Shown: piece by piece, positions 45,155 to 53,044 of the stretch
How positions within the stretch are numbered: the first letter of the stretch is position 1
Layout of the letters: each line of letters starts with the position of its first letter
Made by a program: the position numbers and the translations under genes
NCBI RefSeq assembly: GCF_001953885.1
Contig: NZ_MQUS01000007.1
Span: 1 to 64,000, forward strand
Direction of reading: 5' to 3'
Source of the DNA: Streptomyces sp. IMTB 2501
GTDB taxonomy: Bacteria > Actinomycetota > Actinomycetes > Streptomycetales > Streptomycetaceae
Length of the DNA: 64,000 nucleotides
The notes under the pieces: model-generated
What the model saw: the letters and a program-made list of their open reading frames with translations, nothing else
Databases searched by the model: none
Told to the model about the DNA's origin: nothing

Positions 45155-46252
45155 ATGGATCGCGCGCGGCAGGAACGGCTTCGGCGCAGTGGCGCGGCCG
45201 CCCTGGAGATCTGTGTCATCGCCGCGCTGTACGTCGGCTCGGCCAAGGCGGGACTGCTCCAGCAGCTGGTGCGCGGCCAGGTCACCCCGCTGTGGCCGCC
45301 GAGCGGTATCGCGGTGGCGAGCCTGCTGCTGCGCGGTCGGCGGGTCTGGCCCGGTATCGCACTCGGCGCCTTTCTGACCAACGTCACGCTGGGCCCGTCG
45401 CTGCCGGCCGTGCTCGCGATCACGGCGGGAAACACCCTCGCGCCGCTCTGCTCGTACGCCCTGCTCCGCCGTGCGGGCTTCCACAACGAGCTGAACCGTC
45501 TGTGGGACGCGCTCGCGCTGATCTTTCTCGGGGCGTTCACCGGGATGCTGGTCAGCGCGACGACGGGCAGCGGGACCCTGATGTTCGCCGGTGTGCTGCA
45601 CCCCGGCGGCTTCTGGCCGACGTGGTGGGTCTGGTGGACCGGTGACGCGATGGGGGTTCTGGTGGTCACGCCGGTCCTGCTCGTCCTCCACTCGGTGCGC
45701 CGGCCGAAGGACGTGCCGCCGTGGCGGTGGGCGGAGGGGCTGCTGCTCGTGGCAGCCACGGTCGGCGTAGGCCTCGTCGAGGCCGGCAGCACGCCGCTCC
45801 TGTTCCTCGGCTACCCGTTGCTGATCTGGGCCGCCTTCCGCTTCCAGCTGGCCGGTGCCGCGCCCTGCGCCCTTGCCGTGTCGACCTATGCGATCATCTC
45901 CGCCACCCGGCGAGCGGGCCCGTTCGCCGGTCGCGACCTGCTCACCAACATGATCACCCTGCAGGCGTTCAACGGCTCCGCCGCGCTGACGGCGCTGATG
46001 CTCGCCGCCGTCATCAGCGAGCGGAACCAGACCCAGCGGGAGATCGTACGAGCCTGCGGGCAACTCGCCGGGATGGCAGCCAAGATCGCCACGAGCAGCC
46101 ACAGCCCGAAATCGCCCAACAGGGAGGCCGAGAAGCTCCCCGACGATGCAGTCGAGAAGCTCCCCGATGGTGAAGACGAGAAGCTCCTGGACGGTGAGGA
46201 CGAGAAGACAGAGCCCCGAAGACAACGGCAACGGCCGTCTCCTCGTCCGTGA
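45155..46252 (+). CDS. MASE1-domain integral membrane sensor without output domain
   Basis: 365 residues. Eight hydrophobic helices form a MASE1 domain, recognisable by VTPLWPPSGIAVASLLLRGR, GAFLTNVTLG, and WWVWWTGDAMGVLVVTPVLL. MASE1 usually sits before GGDEF or kinase domains, but here only a short cytoplasmic tail follows, carrying three 8-residue acidic repeats (EKLPDDAV, EKLPDGED, EKLLDGED). GGAGG lies 8 nt before ATG 45155. It follows the SpoIIE phosphatase closely and may signal to it, although that is inference. Confidence 0.83.
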   Translation: MDRARQERLRRSGAAALEICVIAALYVGSAKAGLLQQLVRGQVTPLWPPSGIAVASLLLRGRRVWPGIALGAFLTNVTLGPSLPAVLAITAGNTLAPLCSYALLRRAGFHNELNRLWDALALIFLGAFTGMLVSATTGSGTLMFAGVLHPGGFWPTWWVWWTGDAMGVLVVTPVLLVLHSVRRPKDVPPWRWAEGLLLVAATVGVGLVEAGSTPLLFLGYPLLIWAAFRFQLAGAAPCALAVSTYAIISATRRAGPFAGRDLLTNMITLQAFNGSAALTALMLAAVISERNQTQREIVRACGQLAGMAAKIATSSHSPKSPNREAEKLPDDAVEKLPDGEDEKLLDGEDEKTEPRRQRQRPSPRP

Positions 46253-46306
46253 GCACCCTGCGTGCCCCACGGCCTCGCCGAAGCGCAGCCGCAGTACGTG
46301 TCGGCG

Positions 46307-47746
46307 TCACAGTGTGGCACGCAGGTGGCTGACGGTGACGAAGTGGTAGCCCCTCGCGGTGAGGGTGCGCAGGATCCCGGGGACGGCCTCGACCGAAGTG
46401 GCGTGGATGTCGTGCATGAGGACGACGGCGTTGGGACGGACCTTGCCGATGACCGTCTGGGCGACCTTGGCGGCGTCCCGGCACCTCCAGTCCTCGCTGT
46501 CCACGTTCCACAGCACCGGTGACATGGTCGTTGCGCTTCTGACGGTCTGGTTGACGGCACCGTAGGGCGGACGGAAGACGGCGGGGAGCTCGCCGGTGGC
46601 GGCCTTGATGGCGGCATTGGTCCGGTCGAGCTGACTGGCGACCTGCTCCGGGGAGAGCCGCGTGAGGTCGGGGTGGTTCCAGGAGTGGTTGCCGATCTCG
46701 TGGCCGGCCTTCGCCTCGGCGCGGACGAGATCGGGATGGGCGGAGACGTTCTGGCCGACGGTGAAGAAGGTGACGCGTGCCTTGTACCGGGCGAGGCCGG
46801 TCAGCAGGTTCGCGGTCTCGGGGACGACGGGCCCGTCATCGAAGGTCAAGGCGATGCACTTGACCTTCCTGCAGTCGGTGTCGTCGTCGCCGGAGGCGGT
46901 GTGGGTGGGGACGACCGGGACGGGGACGTGGGCCGCGCCCAGGTCGAGCGGACGGCCGGGGCTCACGGTCTGCCGCTGGGCGCGCTGCCCGAACGCGGAC
47001 AGCCACGGGGTGATCATCTCCCTGGACAGGGTCACCACGTAGGAGCCGGCGGCGGGGGTGCCCACCTCGCCGCTGTCGAACTCCACACGCAGTCCGCCGT
47101 CCGCGGTGAAGGCCATGTCGTCCAGGACGGTCGTGCGCTCTCGGGGGCCGGCGAAGGCGTCGTGCAGGGCGGTGGCGTCCACGCCCTCCCGGCCCTGGAG
47201 CCGGTCCTTCAGGGCGGCGACGAAGTCGTCCCGCGAGCCGTCGGCCACGAGTCCGAGAGCCGTGCGGTACGCGCCGGCCTTGCCGTCGTACCAGTACGTC
47301 CTGGTCGACAGACCGGACCCGGCCGCCTCGTGGTCCTGCGTGGTGAGCCGGACGCCGAGGACGTCACCGGACGCGACCAGGAACTGGTGGCTGATATTGA
47401 GGTCGCGCCCCTCCGCGCCGCCCGCGCCGGCCGTGCAGGCCCCTGAACGGAAGGAGGCGAGGCGCTCCTGCACGTCCTTCTTCATCGCGGCCGTCATCGC
47501 CCGCGCGCCGGGCACGTCCGGGTAGCTGGTCGCGAAGGGGCAGGACTTGTGCTCGCTGTTGTCGTTGACGATGTTCAGGCCCTTGATCGTCGACGGGTCG
47601 ACCGTCTCGGCCGCGGAGGACGTGGAGTCGGGCCGCGCGTCGGCGGACGCCGTGCCCGAGGACTCGGGCACCCCGGACGAGCAGCCCGCGGTGAGAGCGA
47701 GCGAGCCGAGCAGCAGGAGCGTGGGAAACAGGGTGTGAGAGCGCAT
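46307..47746 (-). CDS. Lipoprotein polysaccharide deacetylase (NodB domain)
   Basis: 479 residues. A lipoprotein signal peptide ends in LTAGC. An N-terminal domain of about 230 residues resembles the RsiV-like/DUF3298-type domain often fused to deacetylases. The NodB domain has all five motifs: TFDDGP, the H-x3-H metal pair in HSWNHP, RPPYG, DSEDW, and LMHDIH. It would deacetylate peptidoglycan or another N-acetylated glycan at the cell surface using a divalent metal. ATG 47746 is chosen because the signal peptide begins there; the frame is open upstream to 47869. Confidence 0.9.
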   Translation of the reverse strand: MRSHTLFPTLLLLGSLALTAGCSSGVPESSGTASADARPDSTSSAAETVDPSTIKGLNIVNDNSEHKSCPFATSYPDVPGARAMTAAMKKDVQERLASFRSGACTAGAGGAEGRDLNISHQFLVASGDVLGVRLTTQDHEAAGSGLSTRTYWYDGKAGAYRTALGLVADGSRDDFVAALKDRLQGREGVDATALHDAFAGPRERTTVLDDMAFTADGGLRVEFDSGEVGTPAAGSYVVTLSREMITPWLSAFGQRAQRQTVSPGRPLDLGAAHVPVPVVPTHTASGDDDTDCRKVKCIALTFDDGPVVPETANLLTGLARYKARVTFFTVGQNVSAHPDLVRAEAKAGHEIGNHSWNHPDLTRLSPEQVASQLDRTNAAIKAATGELPAVFRPPYGAVNQTVRSATTMSPVLWNVDSEDWRCRDAAKVAQTVIGKVRPNAVVLMHDIHATSVEAVPGILRTLTARGYHFVTVSHLRATL

Positions 47747-47994
47747 GAACCAGAACCTGGGGAGAGGAGCCTGCCGCGCGTCCGGGATCGGACGCCGGCC
47801 GACCGCCGCCCACGAGGGACGCCGCGGCCGTTCTGGTCCCTGATCGTTCTGGTCGTGGGCCTTGTCCATCGCGGCCCGGAGTCACCATGAACAATCCTGT
47901 GACCGATTCCGGCGGAACTGTGTCCCATTTTGCTCTGATTCGGTGCATTAACGGGCAGACCCCGCTGGTACGGCGCGTCGGGAACGTGCGCCCG

Positions 47995-48156
47995 TCACTG
48001 CGCTCGGGTGAATCCGCCGCCGACGCGTTCGCAGATGGCGCGGACGGCCGCGTCCGGGGCGACGGGACGGCGCTGGAGTTCCACGTTCGGGCCGGTGACG
48101 CAGACGGCGCCCCCGCCTTCGGAGAAGATCCCGGCCCTTGCGAGCGCTCCCGTCAC
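47995..48156 (-). CDS. Small protein overlapping the CGNR gene, function unknown
   Basis: 53 codons from GTG 48156, whose GTGA overlaps the stop of the CGNR regulator. Sequence includes GGGAVCVTGPNVELQRRPVA and PDAAVRAICERVGGGF; GC3 is high and the amphipathic end looks coding. No family recognised. It could be a small coupled gene or a remnant of a longer one. The remaining 250 bp back to the deacetylase start contain an AT-richer promoter-like stretch and nothing else clear. Confidence 0.4.
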   Translation of the reverse strand: MTGALARAGIFSEGGGAVCVTGPNVELQRRPVAPDAAVRAICERVGGGFTRAQ

Positions 48157-48755
48157 GAGGCGGTGCCGCGCCGGGCGTAGGCGCGTGCGGCGCGGGCGCG
48201 GTCACCGCAGCGGGTGGAGCACCAGTGGCGGCGGCCGTAGCGAAGCAGGTAGCGGTTGCAGGGCGTGGAGCCGCAAGCGGTGAGGCGTTCCGCGCCGGGG
48301 CCGGTGAGCAGGTCGGCGGCGTCGGCGGCGAGGGTGGCCAGGGCGTGGTCGAGGACCGCGGTGGTGGGGTGGGGGACGGCGCGGTAAGGGCCGGTCCTGT
48401 CGTCCCACTGCAACAGCGGGGCCGTCGGGACGCGGGTCATCGCGTCGTTGATGGCCGCGACCGCGGCGGGAAGGGCGGGCAGACCCTCGGCGCGGGACGC
48501 GAACAGCGATCTGATCTGTTCACGCAGCGAGCGCAGTTGTGTCGCGCACATCTCCCGCATGCCGGCGTCGACCGGGGCGAGACCACGTTCCGTCAGCCAG
48601 TGGTTCGCCTGCGCGGGAGTACCCAGGAGATCGACGGTGAGGCCGCCGGGCAGCGCGATCGCGCTGTTGGCGAGGGCGAGAGACAGGTGCTCCTCCTCGC
48701 CCTGTGCGGGTGGCGGGCCGGGCTGTTCGGTCACGGGCTCCTTCATATTCCTCAT
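48153..48755 (-). CDS. CGNR zinc-finger transcriptional regulator (ABATE domain)
   Basis: About 200 residues. The N-terminal ABATE-like stress-sensing domain shows GGLTVDLLGTPAQANHWLTE. The C-terminal CGNR zinc finger has CGSTPCNRYLLRYG and HWCSTRC, with four Cys ligands, followed by ARAARAYARR. It is likely a DNA-binding repressor. Start ATG 48755; ATG 48746 with AGGA is also possible. It is divergent from an MBL-fold hydrolase across a region with three repeated half-sites, so it probably controls both. Confidence 0.85.
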   Translation of the reverse strand: MRNMKEPVTEQPGPPPAQGEEEHLSLALANSAIALPGGLTVDLLGTPAQANHWLTERGLAPVDAGMREMCATQLRSLREQIRSLFASRAEGLPALPAAVAAINDAMTRVPTAPLLQWDDRTGPYRAVPHPTTAVLDHALATLAADAADLLTGPGAERLTACGSTPCNRYLLRYGRRHWCSTRCGDRARAARAYARRGTAS

Positions 48756-48773
48756 GGTACGGCTTGCACTCAT

Positions 48774-48825
48774 CCGTGAGAAGCCGCTAGGGTCAACTCA
48801 CGGTTCAATTACATCTATCCGTGAG
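48774..48825. promoter_or_regulatory. Three CCGTGAG half-sites between CGNR and MBL genes
   Basis: CCGTGAG at 48774-48780, its inverse CTCACGG at 48797-48803, and CCGTGAG again at 48819-48825 (gaps 16 and 15 bp). The last site contains the start of the hydrolase ribosome site; the first abuts the CGNR promoter side. Likely the CGNR operator. Confidence 0.55.
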
Positions 48826-48832
48826 GCATGTC

Positions 48833-49627
48833 ATGTTCACTCTCCCCGCAGCGACTGCCCAGTTCCCCGTCCGCGTCTTCGGCGGCCCGACCGCCCTCTT
48901 CGAATACGGCGGCCTGCGATTCCTGACCGATCCGACCTTCGACGGCCCCGGTGATTACGGCCGGCCCGGCCGTCCGGTCCTGACCAAGACCGCCCCCTCC
49001 GCCACCACCCCCGCCGACCTCGGCCGCATCGACGTGGTCCTGCTCTCGCACGACGAGCACCCCGACAACCTCGACATCTCCGGCAGGGCCCTGCTCGCCG
49101 ACGTGCCCCTCACCTTGACGACACCCAGCGGCGGCGAGCGTCTGGGCGCGCATCTGGGCGAGAAGGCCAGGGGCCTGGCCGACTGGGAGTCCGTCGAACT
49201 GGACCGCCCCGGCGGCGGCACGATCACCGTGACGGGTGTCCCCGCCATCCACGGCCCCGGCCCCCGGGAGGAGGTCGAGCCGTCCACCGGCCAGGTCGTC
49301 GGCTTCGTCCTGACCGGCGAAGGCCTGCCCACCGTCTACGTCAGCGGTGACAACGCCTCTCTCGACGCGGTACGGGAGACCGCCGACCGCTTCGCCCCCA
49401 TCGACACCGCCATCCTCTTCGCCGGCGCTCCCCGCTTCCCCGCCCTCTTCGACAACCAGCTGATCGTCCTGGACAGCGCCCAGGCCGCCGAGGCCGCCCA
49501 GCTCCTCGCCGCCCGTCGGGTGGTCCCCGTCCACTACGACAGCTGGGCCCACTTCACCGAAGGCCGGCACGACCTCGTGGCCGCCTTCACCGCCGCCGGC
49601 CTGGCAGACCGCCTGGAGCTGGACTGA
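48833..49627 (+). CDS. MBL-fold metallo-hydrolase
   Basis: 264 residues, a metallo-beta-lactamase superfamily protein of the UlaG-like group. The metal motif is LLSHDEHPDNLD (H-x-E/D-H-x-D-N order shifted: H-D-E-H-P-D-N), with later ligands in VPAIHGPG, VYVSGDNAS and VPVHYDSW. ATG 48833 has GAGG 6 nt upstream; GTG 48821 is an in-frame alternative. The substrate is unknown. Divergent from the CGNR regulator that probably represses it. Confidence 0.85.
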   Translation: MFTLPAATAQFPVRVFGGPTALFEYGGLRFLTDPTFDGPGDYGRPGRPVLTKTAPSATTPADLGRIDVVLLSHDEHPDNLDISGRALLADVPLTLTTPSGGERLGAHLGEKARGLADWESVELDRPGGGTITVTGVPAIHGPGPREEVEPSTGQVVGFVLTGEGLPTVYVSGDNASLDAVRETADRFAPIDTAILFAGAPRFPALFDNQLIVLDSAQAAEAAQLLAARRVVPVHYDSWAHFTEGRHDLVAAFTAAGLADRLELD

Positions 49628-49678
49628 CCGCCCCGGCCCTCGGCGGCAACGGCACCCAACCGGCCCCAAGAATGACCA

Positions 49679-49712
49679 AAGGGCCGTTTCAGATCACTCT
49701 GAAACGGCCCTT
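49679..49712 (-). terminator. Terminator downstream of tRNA-Pro (bidirectional)
   Basis: A perfect 15-bp stem with a 4-nt loop (TCAC on the plus strand). It lies 19 bp after the 3' end of the tRNA and 52 bp after the MBL stop, so it can serve both. Confidence 0.85.
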
Positions 49713-49731
49713 GACCTACGACTCCGCAAAG

Positions 49732-49805
<74 letters not shown>

Positions 49806-49850
49806 ATGCGGTCCCACCCGGGTTGCCCCGCGTGATCACGCAGGTCAACC

Positions 49851-51278
49851 CTACCGCACCTGTGCGGGTGCCCGTGTCACTCCGCTGGTGGCGGGGGCGG
49901 TCGTACGGCCGTGGCGGCGGGCCGGGACCAGGAGGGCGGCGCCGGCCGCGGCCAGGCACAGCAGGGCCAGCAGGGCCCAGCCGTGGGTGTAGCCGGAGGC
50001 GTACGGCAGGCCGGAGGGCTGGAGGCGGCCGGTGACCAGGACGCTGGTGAGCGCGGCGCCGATGGAGCCGCCGATGGTGCGGATGTTGGCGTTCATACCG
50101 GTCGCGGCGCCGGTCTGCTCGGGCGGGACGCTGCCGACGACGAGGTTGGCCATCGAGGCGAAGGCCAGCCCGATGCCCAGCCCGAACAGCCCGGCGACCA
50201 CCGCTATCTGCCACTGGGCGTCATGCCAGAAGGTGAGGAATCCGCAGGCCAGCGCGCCGAGTGCGGCACCGGTGGTGAGGAGCGCCTTGGCGCCGACGCG
50301 GGGCTCCAGGCGGCCGGAGAGGACACCGGAGAGGAACATCGCCAGCAGCATCGGCAGCATGAGGAGGCCGGAGGCGGTGACGCTCGCGCCGAAGCCGTAA
50401 CCGGCCGCGGACGGCGTCTGGACGAAGCCGGGCAGGAAGGACCAGATCGCGTACATGCCCGCGCCGAAGAGCAGGGCGGCCGCGTTGGTCGTCCACACCG
50501 CGGGCAGCCGCATCACACGCAGATCGATCAGCGGGGTGCGGGAGCGCGCCTCGACCGTCAGCCACAGGGCGAACAGCACGACGGCGGCGGCGAACAGGCC
50601 GAGCACCTTCGGCGAGCCCCAGCCCCAGTGCGCGGCCTGGCTCAGCGGCAGCAGCAGGGCCACCAGCCAGGCGGAGAGCAGCCCGGCGCCGTACCAACTG
50701 ACCTTCCCCTGGGCCCGCTTGGGCGACTCGGGGACGTAGGCCACGGCGATCAGGACCGTGGCGGCGACGATCGCCACGGGGATCCAGAACAGCCAGCGGT
50801 AGTCGAGCGCCGAGACGATCGGACCGGCGGCCACCATGCCGACCCCGCCGCCTGCGGCGATCACCGCGGACAGGTTGCTGATGCTGCCGCTGACCTCGGC
50901 GGGCGCGAACTCGTCCCGGATGATGCCGAAGGACAGCGGGAAGAGGGCGCCGCCGACGCCCTGGACGACCCGGGCGACGATGAGGACGCCGATGTCCGGG
51001 GCGAGCGCGGCGACGAGACAGCCGGCGAGGACGGCGAGCAGGACGGCGACGAGCGTGCGTTTCTTGCCGACGAGGTCGCCGACCCGGCCGAGGATCGGGG
51101 TGAAGACCGAGGCGGACAGCAGATAGGCCGTCATCACCCAGGTCGCGGTCGACTGGGAGGTGTGCAGGGCGTGCTGGACGGTCGGCAGGGCCGGCGCGAT
51201 CAGCGACTGCAGCATGGAGAACACGCCCGCACCGGTCGCGAGGACCGCGAAGGTGAGGCGCTTGGACTTGCGGGGCAT
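49851..51278 (-). CDS. MFS drug exporter, DHA2 (14-TM) type
   Basis: 475 residues with about 14 membrane helices. Motif A is GRVGDLVGKKRTL after TM2; motif C-like GPIVSALDYRWLFWIPVAI lies in TM5 and beyond. LIVARVVQGVGGALFPLSFG is typical of the EmrB/QacA group. It expels hydrophobic compounds using the proton gradient. Starts at ATG 51278, divergent from a TetR gene; three palindromes in the shared region indicate repression by it. Confidence 0.9.
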   Translation of the reverse strand: MPRKSKRLTFAVLATGAGVFSMLQSLIAPALPTVQHALHTSQSTATWVMTAYLLSASVFTPILGRVGDLVGKKRTLVAVLLAVLAGCLVAALAPDIGVLIVARVVQGVGGALFPLSFGIIRDEFAPAEVSGSISNLSAVIAAGGGVGMVAAGPIVSALDYRWLFWIPVAIVAATVLIAVAYVPESPKRAQGKVSWYGAGLLSAWLVALLLPLSQAAHWGWGSPKVLGLFAAAVVLFALWLTVEARSRTPLIDLRVMRLPAVWTTNAAALLFGAGMYAIWSFLPGFVQTPSAAGYGFGASVTASGLLMLPMLLAMFLSGVLSGRLEPRVGAKALLTTGAALGALACGFLTFWHDAQWQIAVVAGLFGLGIGLAFASMANLVVGSVPPEQTGAATGMNANIRTIGGSIGAALTSVLVTGRLQPSGLPYASGYTHGWALLALLCLAAAGAALLVPARRHGRTTAPATSGVTRAPAQVR

Positions 51279-51319
51279 GAAGGAGCCTCTCCGAAAGCCA
51301 GAGAACGGTGCGCTGGTAA

Positions 51320-51385
51320 AGTGGAGGTACCCCTCCACTGTAACGGAGGGGCACCTCCGGTTCAAGATGCGGAGGTCACCCTCCG
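51320..51385. promoter_or_regulatory. Three stacked GGAGG-N4-CCTCC palindromes, TetR operators
   Basis: Palindromes at 51320-51339 (8-bp arms AGTGGAGG/CCTCCACT), 51344-51359 (CGGAGG/CCTCCG) and 51370-51385 (CGGAGG/CCTCCG), each with a 4-bp spacer. Centres are 22 and 26 bp apart. They fill the divergent region between the MFS exporter and its TetR gene. Confidence 0.75.
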
Positions 51386-51413
51386 ATTCACCGAGCTCTT
51401 CCGGGAGGCAGCA

Positions 51414-51992
51414 GTGACGGCCACGCCGTACCCCGTCGGCGAGATCGTGGCGGCCCGCCGGCCGCACCGCAAGGACGCCGCCCGCAACTACGACGCCCTG
51501 ATCGCCGCCGCCCGCGAGGCGTTCGCCGAGCATGGCTCCGACGCCTCGCTGGAGGACGTCGCCCGTCGCGCGGGCGTCGGCATCGGCACCCTGTACCGCA
51601 ACTTCCCCACCCGCCGTGATCTCTTCGAGAGCGTCTACGCCGACGAGGTCAACATCCTGTGCCAGGCCGCCCAGGAGGTCGCGGACCTGGAGCCGTGGGA
51701 GGCGCTGACGGCCTGGCTGCACCATTTCGCCGGCTACATGGTCACCAAGCGCGCCGTGCGCGAGGCGCTGAACGACGAGTCGGAGATCTTCCAGACCTGC
51801 CGCACCTCGATGTACGCCGCCGGGGGCCCGCTGCTGGAACGCGCGCAGAAGGCGGGGGTGGCGCGGCCGGACATGGACTTCACCGACCTGCTGCGGCTGG
51901 TCGCCGGCATCACGGCCACGGTCTTCGACGACGACGCCCAGCGCGACCGGGTGCTGGCGATCGCGCTGGACGGGGTTCGCAGCGCCCGCTGA
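51414..51992 (+). CDS. TetR-family transcriptional regulator
   Basis: 192 residues. The helix-turn-helix is ALIAAAREAFAEHGSDASLE followed by DVARRAGVGIGTLYRNFPTR, a textbook TetR motif. The C-terminal ligand domain is all-helical. GTG 51414 has GGAGG 5 nt upstream. Divergent from the MFS exporter, it is expected to repress both until an exported compound binds. The same frame is open far upstream, antisense to the exporter; that part is not coding. Confidence 0.92.
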   Translation: MTATPYPVGEIVAARRPHRKDAARNYDALIAAAREAFAEHGSDASLEDVARRAGVGIGTLYRNFPTRRDLFESVYADEVNILCQAAQEVADLEPWEALTAWLHHFAGYMVTKRAVREALNDESEIFQTCRTSMYAAGGPLLERAQKAGVARPDMDFTDLLRLVAGITATVFDDDAQRDRVLAIALDGVRSAR

Positions 51993-52040
51993 CACCGGTG
52001 GCGCGGCGAAGGGCGAGCGGGTGCGGTTCCGTCCCGCCGC

Positions 52041-52556
52041 CTACTTGATCACCGCGTTCGCCACCACCACGATCACCCCGAGCAGAGCGTCCACCATCCC
52101 GATGAGCACCGCGATCGGCCATCGCCGTGCCGACCAGCGTGCGGTGACCAGGCCGAGGCCGAAGAGGATGACGATGTTGAGGGCGAAGGCCGGGTACTCG
52201 AGGCCCTTCGCGGGCCACCATTGCCAGCCTGCGCCCGCCAGCACGAGGACCGTGGGCAGCACGGCCGTGACCAGCGGCCACTCGTCGCACAGGGTGCGCA
52301 GCACGTCCCAGCGGCGGTGCGGACCGCGTTCGGCGATGTAGTGGGCGTAGCCATGGGCCAGGGCGGAGGCGAACGCGGTCACCAGCAGCCAGGCGGCGTC
52401 GTAGCGGCGGCCCGCCGGGGTCACCCGGCCGTACTGGGTGAGCGCCGCCACCATCGAGCTCGCGAGGACGGCGCCGTACACCCCGCCGAACAGGACGGCC
52501 TCACGTGTGTCGTGCTGCCGGGGCGGTGCCGTGCCGGCCGCCGGGGAGTCAGCCAT
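52041..52556 (-). CDS. Integral membrane protein, function unknown
   Basis: 171 residues, with about five hydrophobic helices: AVLFGGVYGAVLASSMVAAL, AAWLLVTAFASALAHGYAHY, a middle hydrophobic pair, and PIAVLIGMVDALLGVIVVVA. No known domain is recognised. ATG 52556 has GGGGAG directly upstream. It is convergent with the TetR gene and divergent from a cupin. Probably conserved in streptomycetes but uncharacterised. Confidence 0.7.
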   Translation of the reverse strand: MADSPAAGTAPPRQHDTREAVLFGGVYGAVLASSMVAALTQYGRVTPAGRRYDAAWLLVTAFASALAHGYAHYIAERGPHRRWDVLRTLCDEWPLVTAVLPTVLVLAGAGWQWWPAKGLEYPAFALNIVILFGLGLVTARWSARRWPIAVLIGMVDALLGVIVVVANAVIK

Positions 52557-52686
52557 GCTCCCCACGATCACCCGGGGCGCGCCGCCGCGCCAGTCCGCAC
52601 GGACCGACGAAGTGTCCTCCCACCAGCCCCGATGCCCCACACTCTGTCGACGGCGGCGTGCGCGGGGCGCTGGCTAGGCTCGCCGC

Positions 52687-53031
52687 ATGACCCACAGCTT
52701 CGCACTCCACATCCCCGACACCGGCCTCGAACCCGAGCCCCTCGACCCGGAGCAGATCGTCTCCGGGAACCCGGAGGTCACCGGGAAGGTGGTCTGGGAG
52801 TCGCCGGACGGCCGGCAGATCCGCGGGATCTGGCAGATCACGCCGGGCGTGGTCACCGACACGGAGGCGGACGAACTGTTCGTGGTGATCAGCGGTTCGG
52901 CGACGATCGAGATCGCGGACGGGCCGACACTGACGGTCGGGCCGGGCGACATGGCGGTGCTGCGCGCGGGCGACCGTACGACGTGGACGGTGCACGAGAC
53001 GCTCCGCAAGGCGTACGCGATCAACCTGTGA
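52687..53031 (+). CDS. Small cupin-domain protein
   Basis: 114 residues, a single-domain cupin of the Cupin_3 (DUF861) type: GKVVWESPDGRQIRGIWQIT, then TEADELFVVISGSATIEIAD and GPGDMAVLRAGDRTTWTVHE. The usual metal His residues are mostly replaced (E in DELF, H in VHE remains), so it may bind a small ligand without metal. It ends 13 bp before the convergent LacI gene. Confidence 0.8.
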   Translation: MTHSFALHIPDTGLEPEPLDPEQIVSGNPEVTGKVVWESPDGRQIRGIWQITPGVVTDTEADELFVVISGSATIEIADGPTLTVGPGDMAVLRAGDRTTWTVHETLRKAYAINL

Positions 53032-53044
53032 GGCCGCCCGCTCT

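Noticed and set aside
43667..46270. 867-codon open frame opposite phosphatase and MASE1 genes
   Set aside because: Antisense to two clear genes and lacks any recognisable domain.
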